Shown here: one piece after another, positions 36,301 to 48,178 of the stretch | Numbering within the stretch: the stretch's first letter is position 1 | Layout of the letters: each line of letters opens with the position of its first letter | Assembly (NCBI GenBank): GCA_009602735.1 | Contig: WELA01013579.1 | Coordinates: 587,382-640,511, forward strand | Length of the DNA stretch: 53,130 nt | Direction of reading: 5' to 3' | Origin: Mesotaenium endlicherianum | Taxonomy: Eukaryota > Streptophyta > Zygnematophyceae > Zygnematales > Mesotaeniaceae | Made by a program: the position numbers and the translations under genes | Notes under the pieces: generated by a model | Told to the model about the DNA's origin: nothing | The model's database searches: none | The model's input: only the letters and a program-made list of their open reading frames with translations

Positions 36301-39300
36301 GGGGGGGGGGGAGGGGGGGGGAGCAGGATGAGCTCAAAGAGTTTACAGGCAGGGCGGCGGCTGGTGGGGTCGTAGAGCATGTCCGCCAGCGTTCTGAAGA
36401 TGCCGGCAGAAGGAATGGATCCCATCTGCTTCTGAGCCTGCGCGCAACAGGAGAGTCGTCAGCCACCCAGAAGGGGCCCGTCATATGCGTCCGATCACCA
36501 TCGCAAGCTGCCCTGCCCTGCCCCGTCCCGCCCTTCCCACCTCTTCTCTGGGCTGCCCTGCCCTGCCCTGCTCCTTCTCCCAGAGGAGCTAAGTCGCCAG
36601 GCACCAACCCCTTACTGCAGTAGTAGACTGCGCCAGATGGCATGGTGCTGCTGACGTCCACGCAAAGCATGCTCGCCTCTGATGCAAGTTTGCAAATGTA
36701 GCATCCGGTACCAGCAACACTGCGCAACTCCGCACGGGGCACCTTGCGGCGCATTGAGGGGCGGTCAGGCGAGGCGCTGCGCGCGCGCGCGAGTGAGAGG
36801 AGCACACGGGCGGCGCACGCACCTGCATGCGGGTGCGGGCGAGTTCCAGCGGCGAGCAGATGACGCACGCCAGCGAGCGCGACAGCGAGCCCGCCAGCAG
36901 CGGCGCGTATGGCGCCCACCTCGTCCTCTCGCCATTTGGCCCCGTCTCGAGGGCCTCCCTTAGAATGTCGTACACCGGCAGATAGATGCCCACCTGGCGT
37001 ATGCACGAGCGCGTGCGCGCGCAAGCGCATGTGGGACATTCAGATATCAGACTTGCTCTTGCATTGCGCTTGCATATGTGTCCTGGTCTGTGGGCGCTGC
37101 AGCCCCGGGATTACACGGCTGGAAGGGGCAGTGCTGCCAAGTGAGGTATGAGACCTTCAGCACCAGGTTTGGTCACTCGAGTAACGCCAAGAAGCGAAGG
37201 TTCTCAGACTAAGCAGGGCCTGCTGCAGGCTCCTTGAGCAGGGAGGGGGGTGAAAGGTGGGCCAATTGATGGCAGCGGCAGCTACGGACGTCCAGACCTC
37301 ACTTTGAGCTTCAACAACATTGGCTGGTCTTTTAAACAACTCCACCACCCCAGCAAAGTGATACTCGAGAAACAAGATAGGACCCGGCCTCCTATCTGCT
37401 CCAGGGTGTGGCAGCATGCTCGATCGAAGAGGACTAGCAAAGGATCCAAATCACCCGCTCGTGGCCGTGCATGCCCTTGCCGGGCAGCCGTGCCTTGAGG
37501 CCCGGGTGCGGTGACAACAGGTCCCAGAGTAGAGGCAAGACAGGCAGGTGCATGCAGAATGGGAGGGAAAGTGAGCCTACCGTGGGGATGGCAAGCGCCA
37601 GGCCGGCGTTGGTGCCTCTCCATAGCCGCCCCACACCCTCCTGCACGCATGCACGCACGCACGCATCCCATGCCAAAACCAAGAGTCCCAGCCGCACTTC
37701 CACCTGTCAACATCTGTATTACCCCAGAAATGCAATCTCAGTTGCAATCACCCCCTCCGCCCCACGACAGTTCCGCTTGGTCTGTTGACCTAACAGGCGG
37801 CCAAGAGGAGGTCCTATATAGGCCCTGTTCTGATGAGGTCGCAAACTATGGACACACCCGTAAACCCGGCGTATTGGCCAGGAGCCTGTCCAAACGGTAG
37901 ATCATACGACACAGTGGAGGTGCGGGGTGTGGGAGGAAGGGAGAGGGGGGTCAAGGGGAGGGGTCTCCAACTATGACTTGGCTGGGACCCAGGGACATGC
38001 ACGGGGGGCCGATGCAGGCACGTATTGACATCCACAGCCTTCTTCAGGCGACGACGCATGTCCATGCGTCCAGAAGGCAGAGGATGCGATCACCTCCCAC
38101 ACGACCACTTGCAGCAGGGCACGAGCGCCCCCCCAGCTAGCGCAGAAGAAGGATCCGAAACAAGGTTGACCCCGAGGCTGGGCCTGGGGGAGCAGAGGCA
38201 GGCCCTGACCTGTCGGGTGATCTTCATCATCACATCCCAGGTGCTCCGGTACTTGCCGCCGCCGACGCTTCCATCAGCCATGCCCAGGCTGCCAGACGTT
38301 GTGCCGCCATGCACTTGGCCGTACATCTTGTCCGTGCGCACAAACTGCAAGTTCTTGGGGAAGATCTCCCACACGGGGTCGTTCATGTAGGGCATGCCAG
38401 CTGCCTGCGCTTGGAGCCTCGTCTGGCGGGCCAAAAAAAAAAGAGACAGTAAGAGGGCAAGCACATCAGCAGCATGCAAGAGGAAGCTGCGGACAACATA
38501 CTAGGGACTCAGCGAGGTCGCAGGCGAGCTTCCAAAGCAGCCCAGCCTGCTTTGATTGCGAGGTCGACGGTCATCCATGTCAGCCTGCTTGCACAGCAGG
38601 ACACCTCGTCGATGCGCTCGACATTCGTGCACCATACAAACATCATACGACAAGAACGGGTGCTCGCTTACTCTATCCGTGTCTCTACTTAGAAGCGACG
38701 AGTCAAATGAGAGGAAGTATAAACTCAAAAATCCCAATCACATAGTGTTGACAATCAAGCACGAAATGACTGCAGCAAATGAATGAATTGAGGGGCCTGA
38801 ATGATCGGGAGGGGCAATTGAACGTAACAGGCTGCTCGAACATGGATTTGCTGCACTACGCTCGGCACACCAATTTCTCCACCCCCCACCCAATCCCCCC
38901 CATCCGCAGAATTTGGGGCCATGGCATGCATGTAAGAAGTGCACGTCGTCAGAGGACTGGACTGTGCCCTGGTGGAAGTCCTGACCTTGGCAACGTCCAG
39001 GGGATTTGTGATGATCGCTGACAAGAAGGCGGCAGCAGCAGCAGAGACAGCCTTTTCTCTGAGCTCTAGCTCTCTCAGAACAGTTGCCCCACTGCCACTC
39101 TCGACACACTCCCCGAGTCCGAGTCCGGCAGCCACTCCCTGCGAGATGTCCTCCACGTGATCTATTTTGCCGCCTCTGCTGCCAGTTCTAGCGCTGTCGG
39201 AAGCCTCTCCTTGACCATCCACGTTTGATCGCTCAAACATGGGGAGCCCCCCTGCGGAGGCCCTCATACCCAGCCTCTCTAACGGCTTGTCCGACTTTTC

Positions 39301-39507
39301 ATCGATGGCTGATGTGGTGTTGACTGGGTCTGGCCTTGCGGAGCTCGTTGATGGGCTGCTGCCGCCCACACCGACAGCTGGTCTTGCTGATGGAATGGCT
39401 GAGGAGGTGCTGTCAATGGCGGGGGCGATAAACCGAGGATCGAGCCGTATTTCGGAGTTATCAAACGAGGCATCTCTGATAGGGCTGCTGGCGAAGAAGT
39501 GCGGCAT
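33384..39507 (-). CDS. MTM1: Mitochondrial carrier, MTM1/SLC25A39-40 type, 9 exons
   Basis: Exons read 39507-38986, 38422-38210, 37640-37581, 36993-36823, 36437-36347, 35923-35832, 35219-35070, 34623-34565 and 33525-33384. All phases agree: 1500 coding bases, 499 residues. Three carrier signatures are visible: PLDVAKTRLQ (end of exon 1 into 2), PLELARTRMQ (exon 4) and PLDVVKTRRQIE (exon 7). Other family blocks are GVGRLWRGTNAGLALAIPTV, GAQLARDVPFSAICW and GPRVGRAGPSVGIVVSLYEV. These match the MTM1/SLC25A39-40 subfamily, tied to mitochondrial manganese superoxide dismutase maturation, iron-sulfur metabolism and glutathione import. The first about 150 residues are a Ser/Pro/Ala-rich extension longer than I expect. 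The last intron contains the second gap. Residue-level substrate assignment is not possible here. Confidence 0.92.
34210..34511. other. Assembly gap (302 N)
   Basis: The N run is inside the last intron of the mitochondrial carrier gene, bordered by G-rich tracts on both sides. Confidence 0.95.
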
Positions 39508-41862
39508 GTCGGCAGCCAAGACTAAGAGATGGGCTGCAGGTAGGCTACTCCCTCGACTACCTGCTCAATACTGCTTGTCTACAGCCAGAGCTCTGATTAC
39601 TTAGGGCTGATTTCGCAGAGCTGTAAGCAAGTCGCCTGCCAGGGGGATGAAGACACAAGGCAATAAGAGCAGCTGGTAAGAAAAGGCCATGAGAAGGGTA
39701 CGTAAGATTCTGTATAGGGCCTTTACATATGGTCATCAACTGCTTCTGGCACCACAATTTCTTACAGCATCCTGCGCCGCATAGTTCCCACGAGAACGCT
39801 TCCTTCTCTGCAGAAGGGGAGAGAAGGAAGTAGAGTCATCTAACGGAGATCAGCCGCCCTAAGCATTACGCATATTGCATGATACCACAAGCTTGAGCAT
39901 GACGACATTACAATAGACTCATGATTACCATTGGTGTAAGAAGCAGCTCAATAGCTTAAAATAACTTCCAGCACCTATAGGATTATAAATCAGTGATCCT
40001 CTCCTTTAACTTCAACTGGTACACGCAATGCTTCCCATGTCCCATGCCATGATAGTTCACGCTGACTTACAACCAACATCCGAGCTAACTGTACACCTCT
40101 GCTCATTTGTGAGCTAGCAACTTAGGTACCAAAACCTCCACAGATGTGTACAGAGAACCATTTGATGAGAGCACCAGAATATGTTCGAATCAAAATAAGC
40201 AGATCATGTCCCCAAAGACCGCTTTTGCATGAAGAAGGAGTCATTACTCCATGACAAGATATACGATTGCACAAGTGGACGGAATCTTGTACAAGGCCAA
40301 AGTACGTACCTACGTGACGCTTCCTGACTACAGAAGCAGTTCAGAAAGCAAACACAATTCCTCTGATATTGACAAACCCCCCGATCAAAGTATCCAGCAG
40401 GTACAATTCCCGAAAAGCCATCTGTACGTTCCGACCACAGGCCGCAGCTTCACACTGAAATATTTAGGCACGACCTTAAAGTAAACCCGACAGTTTCATT
40501 TAGCAAAACCTCACACAGTATTCACTTATTTGACTGTGGGGAGGTGCCCATGTAAGTTTGGAGAGAAGAGGACAAAGACCACAGGATGCGGTCCTTCTAA
40601 GCAGTGGGAATCTAAGCAAACATCCTTTAGAGAGTCCCGACTCACGAGTCACCGCAAATGGTAGGAGCATAGAAGCGCTTTGATCAAACTTGACCTGGGC
40701 TCACCTGTGCTACTACTGCAATACATGTGCCTAGCAGCTTGCCCAGCTAGACGCTCGTCACGCTGGGGACTTCCGTGCTTACCAGTGCTTACGGCTGGAG
40801 TCAGCTGCAGTGGGCTGGAGTGGCCTGGAGTGGGCTGGAGTGGGCTGGAGGCTGGCATGACGAGTCAATTCCCAGGCTAGCTTGCTGGAGAACACGGAGA
40901 CGCACGGAGAAGCACGGAATAAAAGTTGGCACCGAATGTTCCTGAGTCTACTCGTGTGCCTGCTAAGACGTAAGCATACACGTAACACGTGGTCGTCTTT
41001 GAATGCCTTTTTGTGTCCGCGACCAGTACGAACTTGCGAAGTCCAAATAGAGACACAATGACACTTAAGTGCATGCCGAAATGCTGCAGCGAAATGCAGC
41101 AAAACGGGTTGAATATAGTCGAGCCTCAACAAGGGCCATTTTCGTCTACAACCATTTACATCCTTCGTGCCAAAGTTCGTTCCTCGCAGTGCCTATGTGC
41201 ATTTGACCCAATGATTAGCAAGTGTGACCGTCCACACACTACTCCGAAATGAATGGTCTATCCGAAGCTAGTCATTGAAGCTCTTATTTTTATTCTTGCC
41301 GAACACTAAGGTTTCCAGACCACTACATAATCTGCTTTATGTAGTTGTCATTGTAAGGTTCTATAACTCATGACTACAGCGCGTCTACGTACAAGGCAAA
41401 CAATATCATTGCTTCCCATGCACGACATGAAAATTTGAAGGGGAGAAGAGAATGAGAGACACTAGTGGCCTTGAAAACACAAGATATGAGAGTGTCAACA
41501 TTCCTACCAGCACTGTAACTCACAGGAGACTTCAAAAAGACGTCTCACTAGGGATATCTCTAAAGTTTTATACTCCTAAGAAATCGGCGGGTTAGGCGCA
41601 AATTCAATGCATGAGGTCACTCTAAGAGGCCTCTCCTATTTCCACAAATGTTTGCAACGGATGTACTAGCACTCCTACATGTTAAGCACAACACCAACCG
41701 ATCAACACCAGATGCAAGGAATATGCCAAGAGCTCCTCATTGCTTGAGCAAAACCTTGACCAATATGTCCTATAGATAGTGCCAAAAGAGAATTTGTAAC
41801 TTGAGGAAGCTTTCTCTAGGTGTATGTGATACAGTCACTAAATTATAGCCAATTTAAGGTAA
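39508..41862. other. Intergenic region upstream of the carrier gene
   Basis: It includes the probable 5' UTR of the carrier; a good splice acceptor just above its ATG suggests a 5' UTR intron. A short tandem repeat lies at 40805-40855. I found no convincing gene; the longest ATG ORF (40251-40484) has no recognisable feature. Confidence 0.35.
40805..40855. repeat. 10-bp minisatellite (CTGGAGTGGG)n
   Basis: About five imperfect copies of a 10-base unit in tandem, with variants such as CTGGAGTGGC. Confidence 0.8.
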
Positions 41863-42286
41863 GGGCCTGTTTAGTGGACATAGCACCATCATTCAACAAC
41901 AACGATTGCTATATTGAACGAAACTACCAAGAACGCTTTTCAAACCAAGGGTATTATCGAAAAACATGTTTGGTTGACAATGAATCTCGAGGACATTCTC
42001 CAAACTGTTTTTGACACGAAAACCGGAGGGACTCGTTGTGGATTGAGGTTGAATAGGTGCCCAAGTGTTTCACTTCACCTCCACGAGGTGAATCGAAACA
42101 TTGGATATTATTGAACAAAATCAGTATTCCGTTCAAAACTGATGAGTACTTCAATATTGAAATCGTCACGTCAAAACCACTGTGTACGACCCGAAACGCG
42201 TCGTTATTATCGACGTGCTTTCGAGTACAGTGACGTACGTTTCGTTCAATAATATTACATCAAAACGGCCCACTGTAAACAGGCCC
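41863..42286. mobile_element. Tourist-like MITE (PIF/Harbinger type)
   Basis: A 424-base element starting GGGCCTGTTTA and ending with TAAACAGGCCC, flanked on both sides by TAA (41860-41862 and 42287-42289). Similarity between the ends extends inward to a shared ATTGAACGAAAC. Termini of GGGCCTGTTT and a 3-base TAA/TTA duplication are diagnostic of PIF/Harbinger Tourist elements. There is no transposase. Confidence 0.85.
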
Positions 42287-42289
42287 TAA

Positions 42290-43037
42290 TATTGCTATAA
42301 AATTGTGAGTATTATGTGCTATCTAGACTTCTGCAAATTTTCGTAAGGGCCAATAGATGGTGTTCACAAAAATGCAAATATCTCCTTCAATATTGGTCTA
42401 CGTGACGCAAAATTGGTCCTATTTGGAAGGTGACACAACGCACTACGCTTTAGTAACTCGACAATCTAGTTAAGGTATGAGCGCGTAAAGTCAAATACAA
42501 AATGGTATTTCTAGACTGGCGATTCACATATTTGTAGCTCGATTTTGTGCGTCGACCTCAACTCAATAAATCATGATCCTGATATGAAGATCTCTTATTT
42601 AAAAAGGTAATCACTTTCTGCTAAGTCAATCCATTTCACAATCTTAACATCATGAATACTCACTTGGTCTCACCTTGTGTTACATTTACAATCGTTTTAC
42701 CTCAATTTCCATATGGATTGAAGCATTTTTTACATTCATCTTGCAGCTTAACACTAGATGGCCCGGAGCATCAAATATGATGCAACGCACAGATTTTGAT
42801 GCATTTACTTGCTCCCCTTGCGACCTCTGTATCTTTCTTAATACTTATTCGTTTTTATCAAAATTAGTCTCAGACGAGGGGCTATATCGCCAAGGGTCTA
42901 CAATTAACTCTACAGGTAGAAGCGACAAAACGCGTACAAGTTATTCGCATTACCGTACGGTGCTAATTTTGGTTTCGATGAAGAAAATGAACCGGAAAGA
43001 AGGCTAACAGCCTTCTTTTTCGCGAGCTTCGTCCGCC
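42290..43037. other. Spacer, with a 10-bp perfect hairpin at 42996-43018
   Basis: A/T-rich sequence without a recognisable gene. Just before the next ORF, AAAGAAGGCT and AGCCTTCTTT pair perfectly around an AAC loop, 19 bases upstream of the ATG at 43038. Confidence 0.5.
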
Positions 43038-43877
43038 ATGGATGCCTCTGAATGTTTGTTAGACGCACTTTTAGACGCTAAAATTTTGGTTCCCGCTGCT
43101 CACTTCAGTACTGCATGGGCGAAAGAGAAGTTTGATGCTTATTGGGATGAGTTGTTGATAGACGGAGTGGTAAAGAAGCGGGTGGTGGGGAAAATGAAGG
43201 AGGGTTGTGTGTACGAGGTGTATTTCGTCTATGATAAGAGTAAGCAGAGATTTTTAGAGTCTTTCGTGAGAGAACACCTTCGCGAAGAGTCCAAGACACT
43301 CCATGAATTTTGTGAGGGTGTGAACTCGCGGAAAGATGAGGAGGAAGAACCGGAAAAAGAAGTTGTGCAGGAAGATGACTGTAGGTCATCTTTCCAAGTG
43401 TCTGAGACCCCTTTGGTGCCTCAAGAACTAGATATAGGGCAACAAGGTTCTCAACCTAGCATAGATGATAGCCAGCTCTCATTTGAGAGAAGGAAGAGGG
43501 GTCGGCGTGTGGGGTCAAACAAGATAGCAGCTCCTTCCGTTAGGAGTAAGTTCATGTTTCAAGGGCCCCCTCTCACAACAAAAAAAGGAAAAGAGCCCAT
43601 GATAGACTCTGATTCCGACCCTGAGAGCAGCAACAGCAGTTATGGGGAAGACAGGTTGTCTTCCGAGGAGGAAGAGGAGGTGCCTCTTGCTCCTACCATG
43701 CTGGAGGAGGAGGAGGAGGAGGAGGAGTATGAGAAATTTGGGATTGGAAGGAGCCTGCCCGCGGAGACTCCTGCCAGGTGGACTTGCTATCCTAAACTGC
43801 CTCGATATGCATCTAAGTGTGGTATGCTAGATGAATGGCCAGATGACATCCCTATGATGGATGGCGATTCGGGATGA
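43038..43877 (+). CDS. Acidic single-exon ORF running into an LTR fragment
   Basis: 279 residues from an ATG in strong context (gccATGG). Residues 1-95 look globular (AWAKEKFDAYWDELLIDGVV ... YEVYFVYDKSKQRFLESFV). The middle is Arg/Lys-rich (RRKRGRRVGS), and a long Glu/Asp/Ser tract (about 190-235) follows. From about residue 254 (LPRYASKC...) to the stop, the DNA is homologous to the chromovirus LTR, in the same frame as an open stretch of that LTR. It could be a host gene whose end was captured by the LTR, a 3' ORF of a related element, or a gene truncated by an LTR insertion. No domain is recognised. Confidence 0.55.
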   Translation: MDASECLLDALLDAKILVPAAHFSTAWAKEKFDAYWDELLIDGVVKKRVVGKMKEGCVYEVYFVYDKSKQRFLESFVREHLREESKTLHEFCEGVNSRKDEEEEPEKEVVQEDDCRSSFQVSETPLVPQELDIGQQGSQPSIDDSQLSFERRKRGRRVGSNKIAAPSVRSKFMFQGPPLTTKKGKEPMIDSDSDPESSNSSYGEDRLSSEEEEEVPLAPTMLEEEEEEEEYEKFGIGRSLPAETPARWTCYPKLPRYASKCGMLDEWPDDIPMMDGDSG

Positions 43878-44298
43878 TGGGAGATGGCGGTGGATTTGGT
43901 TAACCGAGGTCCTACCAACGTGGTTAACTCCCGGGTAGGCGGTGCCATCGCACTGGCCGTTGAACAGTAAACTCATTCCCTGTACGTATGCTAGGCATTG
44001 CTCTCGAGTTCGGCATTCGGAAACGAGGCCAACTCTCTTGTACAGCATACTGAGAGAGATCTGAATCCAAGGCGAGAAGCCATTGATACGCACTGTCTTC
44101 TAACCTTGCTTATGTATGAGTTTACTGATTGCATTATTGATGCTAGTTTACTAGCATTTGACTTACGAGTATTGTTCACTGCTAGTGTGTTGTCCTTTGC
44201 CGTTTAACCAGTTAACGAAAAATATCATAAAGATTACTTGCTGATATAAAGATCTTTATTAATTGTTAATCGCCTATTTGGTAAGTTAATTCATTTCA
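43795..44298 (+). repeat. Truncated LTR of the chromovirus family
   Basis: Matches the last about 500 bases of the LTR at 25502-26223, on the plus strand, ending in TTCATTTCA. The first about 220 bases of the LTR are absent; similarity starts abruptly at AACTGCCTCG inside the ORF above. No internal retroelement sequence follows, and no target duplication can be checked because the 5' end is missing. Confidence 0.85.
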
Positions 44299-46663
44299 GA
44301 AATAGAGACATTTGGGCGTGATAACGACGAAAATTGTACATTCTTTTATAAGATAGAATAAAATGTATGCTATTGCTATAAAACTTCTGAGAGCATGAGA
44401 CTCATGTGCTGATGTGACTGTATTTAATTATTTATTTTTTTTCAAAAATGAAAATATTGCAGCTTTTACCTATGAAGAGTGAATGTGTGACTTATTTAAT
44501 TCAATTTTTATAATTACAAATAAGTAAAAAATTTTAAAAAGCTTTCAAAGCACTTATGTGGTGTGCATAGTTTGAAGCTAGCATGACCTCTGTGCACTTC
44601 AGAAAGTGCTGCTAAGTTGAGGCAGGTATCAAAACGCTTGTTGCATCAATGTTTTTTTGCGCATCAAATGTGATGCTATTTTTCTTTGGGACCTATTGTG
44701 CACCATACTTGTCCTATGACTTTGAAACTTTGCACACCCACTTATGACCCTTATGCACACTATAGGCAAAAATCACAATCTCTCGATTACTTTCTGGTAA
44801 GAGTTATGATGCACCAAATATTGCAATTTTTTCAAGATTTTTTTGGGTTGCATTCTTTTTGGTTTTTTTTCCCAAAAAAAAAAATCAAGTTACCAAAAAA
44901 AAGTTGGGATCCTCAAAATTGTGATATAAGATTTCCAAATATATGCATCACTTAGGATCTCGATTGGTATCGTGGTGGGAAAAAAATCAAGAGTTAAGGT
45001 AGTAGATGCATCAAAAAGTGTGTATTCTGGTGGGCCATCTAGTGTTAATGTCTCAATTCTCCACCCTAAACACCACCACACCTTGGGAATGTGCAAGTGG
45101 CAAAACAACTTAAATTGATATACTTTAAACGCAATGGGATGTGATCCCATGTCAAATGAAATTATTGTAAGGTCATGGAAATACGGAGTGCATTTTTTTT
45201 GTTGTCATTTTGATATGAAAGTTGTCAAATTTGGACAAATAATGAGAAAGTTGTGAGTTTCTAATTCACTAATGAGGTTTTTGGTCGATTAAGTTCGTGA
45301 TAAAATGCGTGATTGGATTGAAGGAAAAACCCCAGAAAATTCGATTTTCCCTAGCGCGCCTAAGTCAGAGTTCTTAGAATATCCTATACAATGTATATGG
45401 ACGTCAAATTAACCCGACACGTCGGATTAGACGCATTTGGTAAATTCTCAATGTTTCAAGAGGGGACGAGATACAAAATTTTGTTGCTAAGCGACCTTCC
45501 CTCATGGAAGGAAGAGAATTTTATAAAAAACATAAATAGGCATAACTTCTTTGCTACTCATCAATTTACATTTTTGTAAATTTCTCTGAGTATGTAGTAA
45601 CAAGCCCTTTCATCTTATTTCATTTGCGACTGCTTCTTTGCTCTTAATCTAGTTGTTTGATTTGCCGCTGCACTCTTGAGTATAATTGCACCTAGTTTAG
45701 TACCAACTTCCTTATGAGTTAGTACGCTTCCACTTGGGCATCTCTGCCCTATTTAGTGAACTCTAAAATGGACATACTTTGGGTCTTCCTAAGGCCAAAA
45801 TTTTGTTGGAATGATGTTTCCAAGAATAATATGTTATGGTTTTTTAGCAAATAAGTAAGGGCTGACCAGAAGGATTTTGACGATTTGCAAAAAAGTTGCA
45901 AGTCATCAACGGCCTTCTTTACCTTCAAATGTTGTCGACGACCTTTAACAAACATATTCATTTGTTTGTGAAAGTCACACACCTTGGAAATGTATGTCAC
46001 CTTTTGACCCCAAATTGATCGATCTAGAAAGCCAGGGGATTGCTTGCTTTGTCGCTCCTTGGAGGCACCACGCTGAAACATATAGCAATAAGAATTGATG
46101 TTCACTTTCGGGACATCATTCATGCAAAGTCACCTTGAGTTCCTTCGGGTTACTTATAACGTTTAAATGCATGTGGTTGTCATAAAGTTGCATCTCGTCT
46201 CGTTTAGACTTGTACATGTCTCAAACACTGTCAAAAAATCTCCACTGTTTCACCGACGACTTTGAAGACTTTAAAATTCAGATGACCTCATGGCCTGTTG
46301 GAATATGAGCAATATTTTTTATCTCAATGCTCTACACTTTTGAGATTTTGTAATTTTTAACCTCGATTCTTTGACTGTACGCTTGGGCGCATAATTTCCT
46401 CCATGAACGAGGATTATGAAGGCGTACTTTGTAATTAGCACAAGAGAACCATATTTAGCTAGTAGTGTGTCAAAGCTTGGCATTGCATATGTAAGCAATG
46501 AACTAAAAAAATGCGAATTTGTTCCAAAGGCATTTCAGATGCCAGAAAGAAAAACGAGGACTACTTCCTTTGACGAGGACAACTTCTCCACAAATTTTTG
46601 GAGCATAAGTTTAGTTGATGAAAAATGAAATGTGGCCATTTATGCCGCTTTTGCCTAAAATAA
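44299..46663. other. A/T-rich spacer, no gene assigned
   Basis: It contains long A and T homopolymers near 44830-44905 that can fold back on each other. Two ATG ORFs (45749-46123 minus, 124 codons; 46416-46628 plus, 70 codons) have protein-like composition but no recognisable domain. The first has a KSSKSFWSALTYL stretch faintly like a LINE linker. I treat them as possible transposon debris. Confidence 0.3.
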
Positions 46664-47559
46664 GGTCAAATTACCAAACTTGCACTCGAAGTTTCGTTTA
46701 TTTCAGAATCTAGCACTCGAAGTTTCGTTATAACAAAACTAGCACTCGCACATGCAAGGCGAGTCCACGTAGGCCTTACACGATCAAATGACGTGCCACA
46801 CAAATTCGCACGCGACCCTACCTGACACACCATTTCTCTCTTTTGTTTCAAAAATGTTCCACCACCACTTTTCTAACTGACCCATCTTCACGAACCAAAC
46901 TGCCCCAGCCTCTTGCAGTTTCGTTTGAGCTCAGTCGCGTCCGCTTTATTGAGCTCGACCTGGCTGCTCTCGTACTCGCTTAAGAACTCTGCATGTAACC
47001 GAGCTATAGTTCGATCGCTGTGAGTTGACTTAATTGCTACGCTAGCAGTACCGATATGATTAAGCTGCTCGCCAGCTGCTCGCCACCCGATAGGAGCTCG
47101 CTAGGGCCTCCCTGACTCCCCTCTCCTCTCTCGACCATTGTTCGCAATTTTGCGAACACACTAGCATCTCTATTTTGTGCTTTCCCTGTGATGCGCTAAC
47201 AAGCGTTGTTGATTGCCTTACATATGTCGTCGTGCCTAGCTATGCATGCTAATTTATCGCCTTTCTTTGTCTATACGCGCCTAAGTGTAGAAGCGTCCTG
47301 CTGAAAAGGTAATGATAAATACATGTGGACCAATATTGGGCGTCCTTGGGCAGTTTGGTTCGTGAAGGTGGGTCAGTTAGAAAAGTGGTGGTGGAAGATT
47401 TTGGAAACAAAGGAGATAAGTGGTGTGTAAGGTAGGGTCACGTGCGAATTCGTGTGGCACGTCATTTGATCGTGTAAGGCCTACGTGGACTTGCCTTACA
47501 TGTGCAGAGTGCTAGTTTTCTAATGAAGAAAGTTAGAGTGCTACTTTGGTAATGTGCCC
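46664..47559. mobile_element. Non-autonomous Mutator-like element with long TIRs
   Basis: 896 bases, flanked by perfect 9-base duplications CTAAAATAA (46655-46663 and 47560-47568). The left end (46664-46907) and the reverse complement of the right end (47348-47559) match over more than 200 bases, including the shared core ggccttacacgatcaaatga. Long inverted repeats plus a 9-base duplication are typical of Mutator-like elements. The left repeat has an internal duplication of GCACTCGAAGTTTCG. The interior of about 440 bases has no transposase. Confidence 0.9.
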
Positions 47560-47568
47560 CTAAAATAA

Positions 47569-48178
47569 CAATACTTTAACGAAGTCTGAAGCACTTGCCC
47601 GAGTTAGGGTTCTTGGCCGATATTTGCTCACGCATGCTTCACCGTCGGTTGCATGCCCTAGGAGGTTTATGTCCCTGCCGGAACTGGCCCGAACATGCTT
47701 GCTGAAGCGAACCTCTGGACAAGTGCTTTGTCGGTATAAGGCATGTTGACCCCGGTTAACCTCCCAATTAATGAAAGTCTTGGTCTGGGACAAGATTATT
47801 CACGGGTGATCCGTGCCCTACATGGTCGTAAAGTTGGGCCAAAGCAGTACCGTGTGCTCCACTTATGACCCATACGATCCAAGATCGGGAAACCAAACAT
47901 GACGACCCCGGTGTAATTAAAGACGAGACGGTTGATTACCATCTGCAGGAAGCAAGAAGTGCCCAACTACTAGAAAGAACTGTCGTTTGAGCTGTAGTGT
48001 CTAATAAGAGAAGATTAGAAAGTGTCTGCACTTTTGAGATTAGGCTCCTGAATCCTTTTTCGAAATATTTTAGTTCCATGACGTTAGGCTGCTCAATTCT
48101 TGCAGTTGTCGATCTCCCGCTCTTCCGTATTACAGTTCCATCTTCTTCCTCAGAGCATCCTGCTTCAAGTACTTCGAA
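47569..48178. other. Intergenic/5' region of the thioredoxin gene
   Basis: No gene recognised. A minus-strand ORF (47936-48223) overlaps the start of the thioredoxin gene and is probably spurious. The moderately GC-rich part, 47580-47930, has no RNA fold I can name. Confidence 0.3.

Noticed and set aside
36161..37039. 292-codon minus-strand ORF
   Set aside because: It overlaps carrier exons in another frame and reads through introns; the in-phase carrier exons explain the region.
41820..42114. Short plus-strand ORFs
   Set aside because: They lie in the MITE and have no coding character.
47570..47930. Possible structured RNA or SINE in moderately GC-rich sequence
   Set aside because: I could not find a tRNA-like promoter, a 5S-like core or a defined 3' tail.
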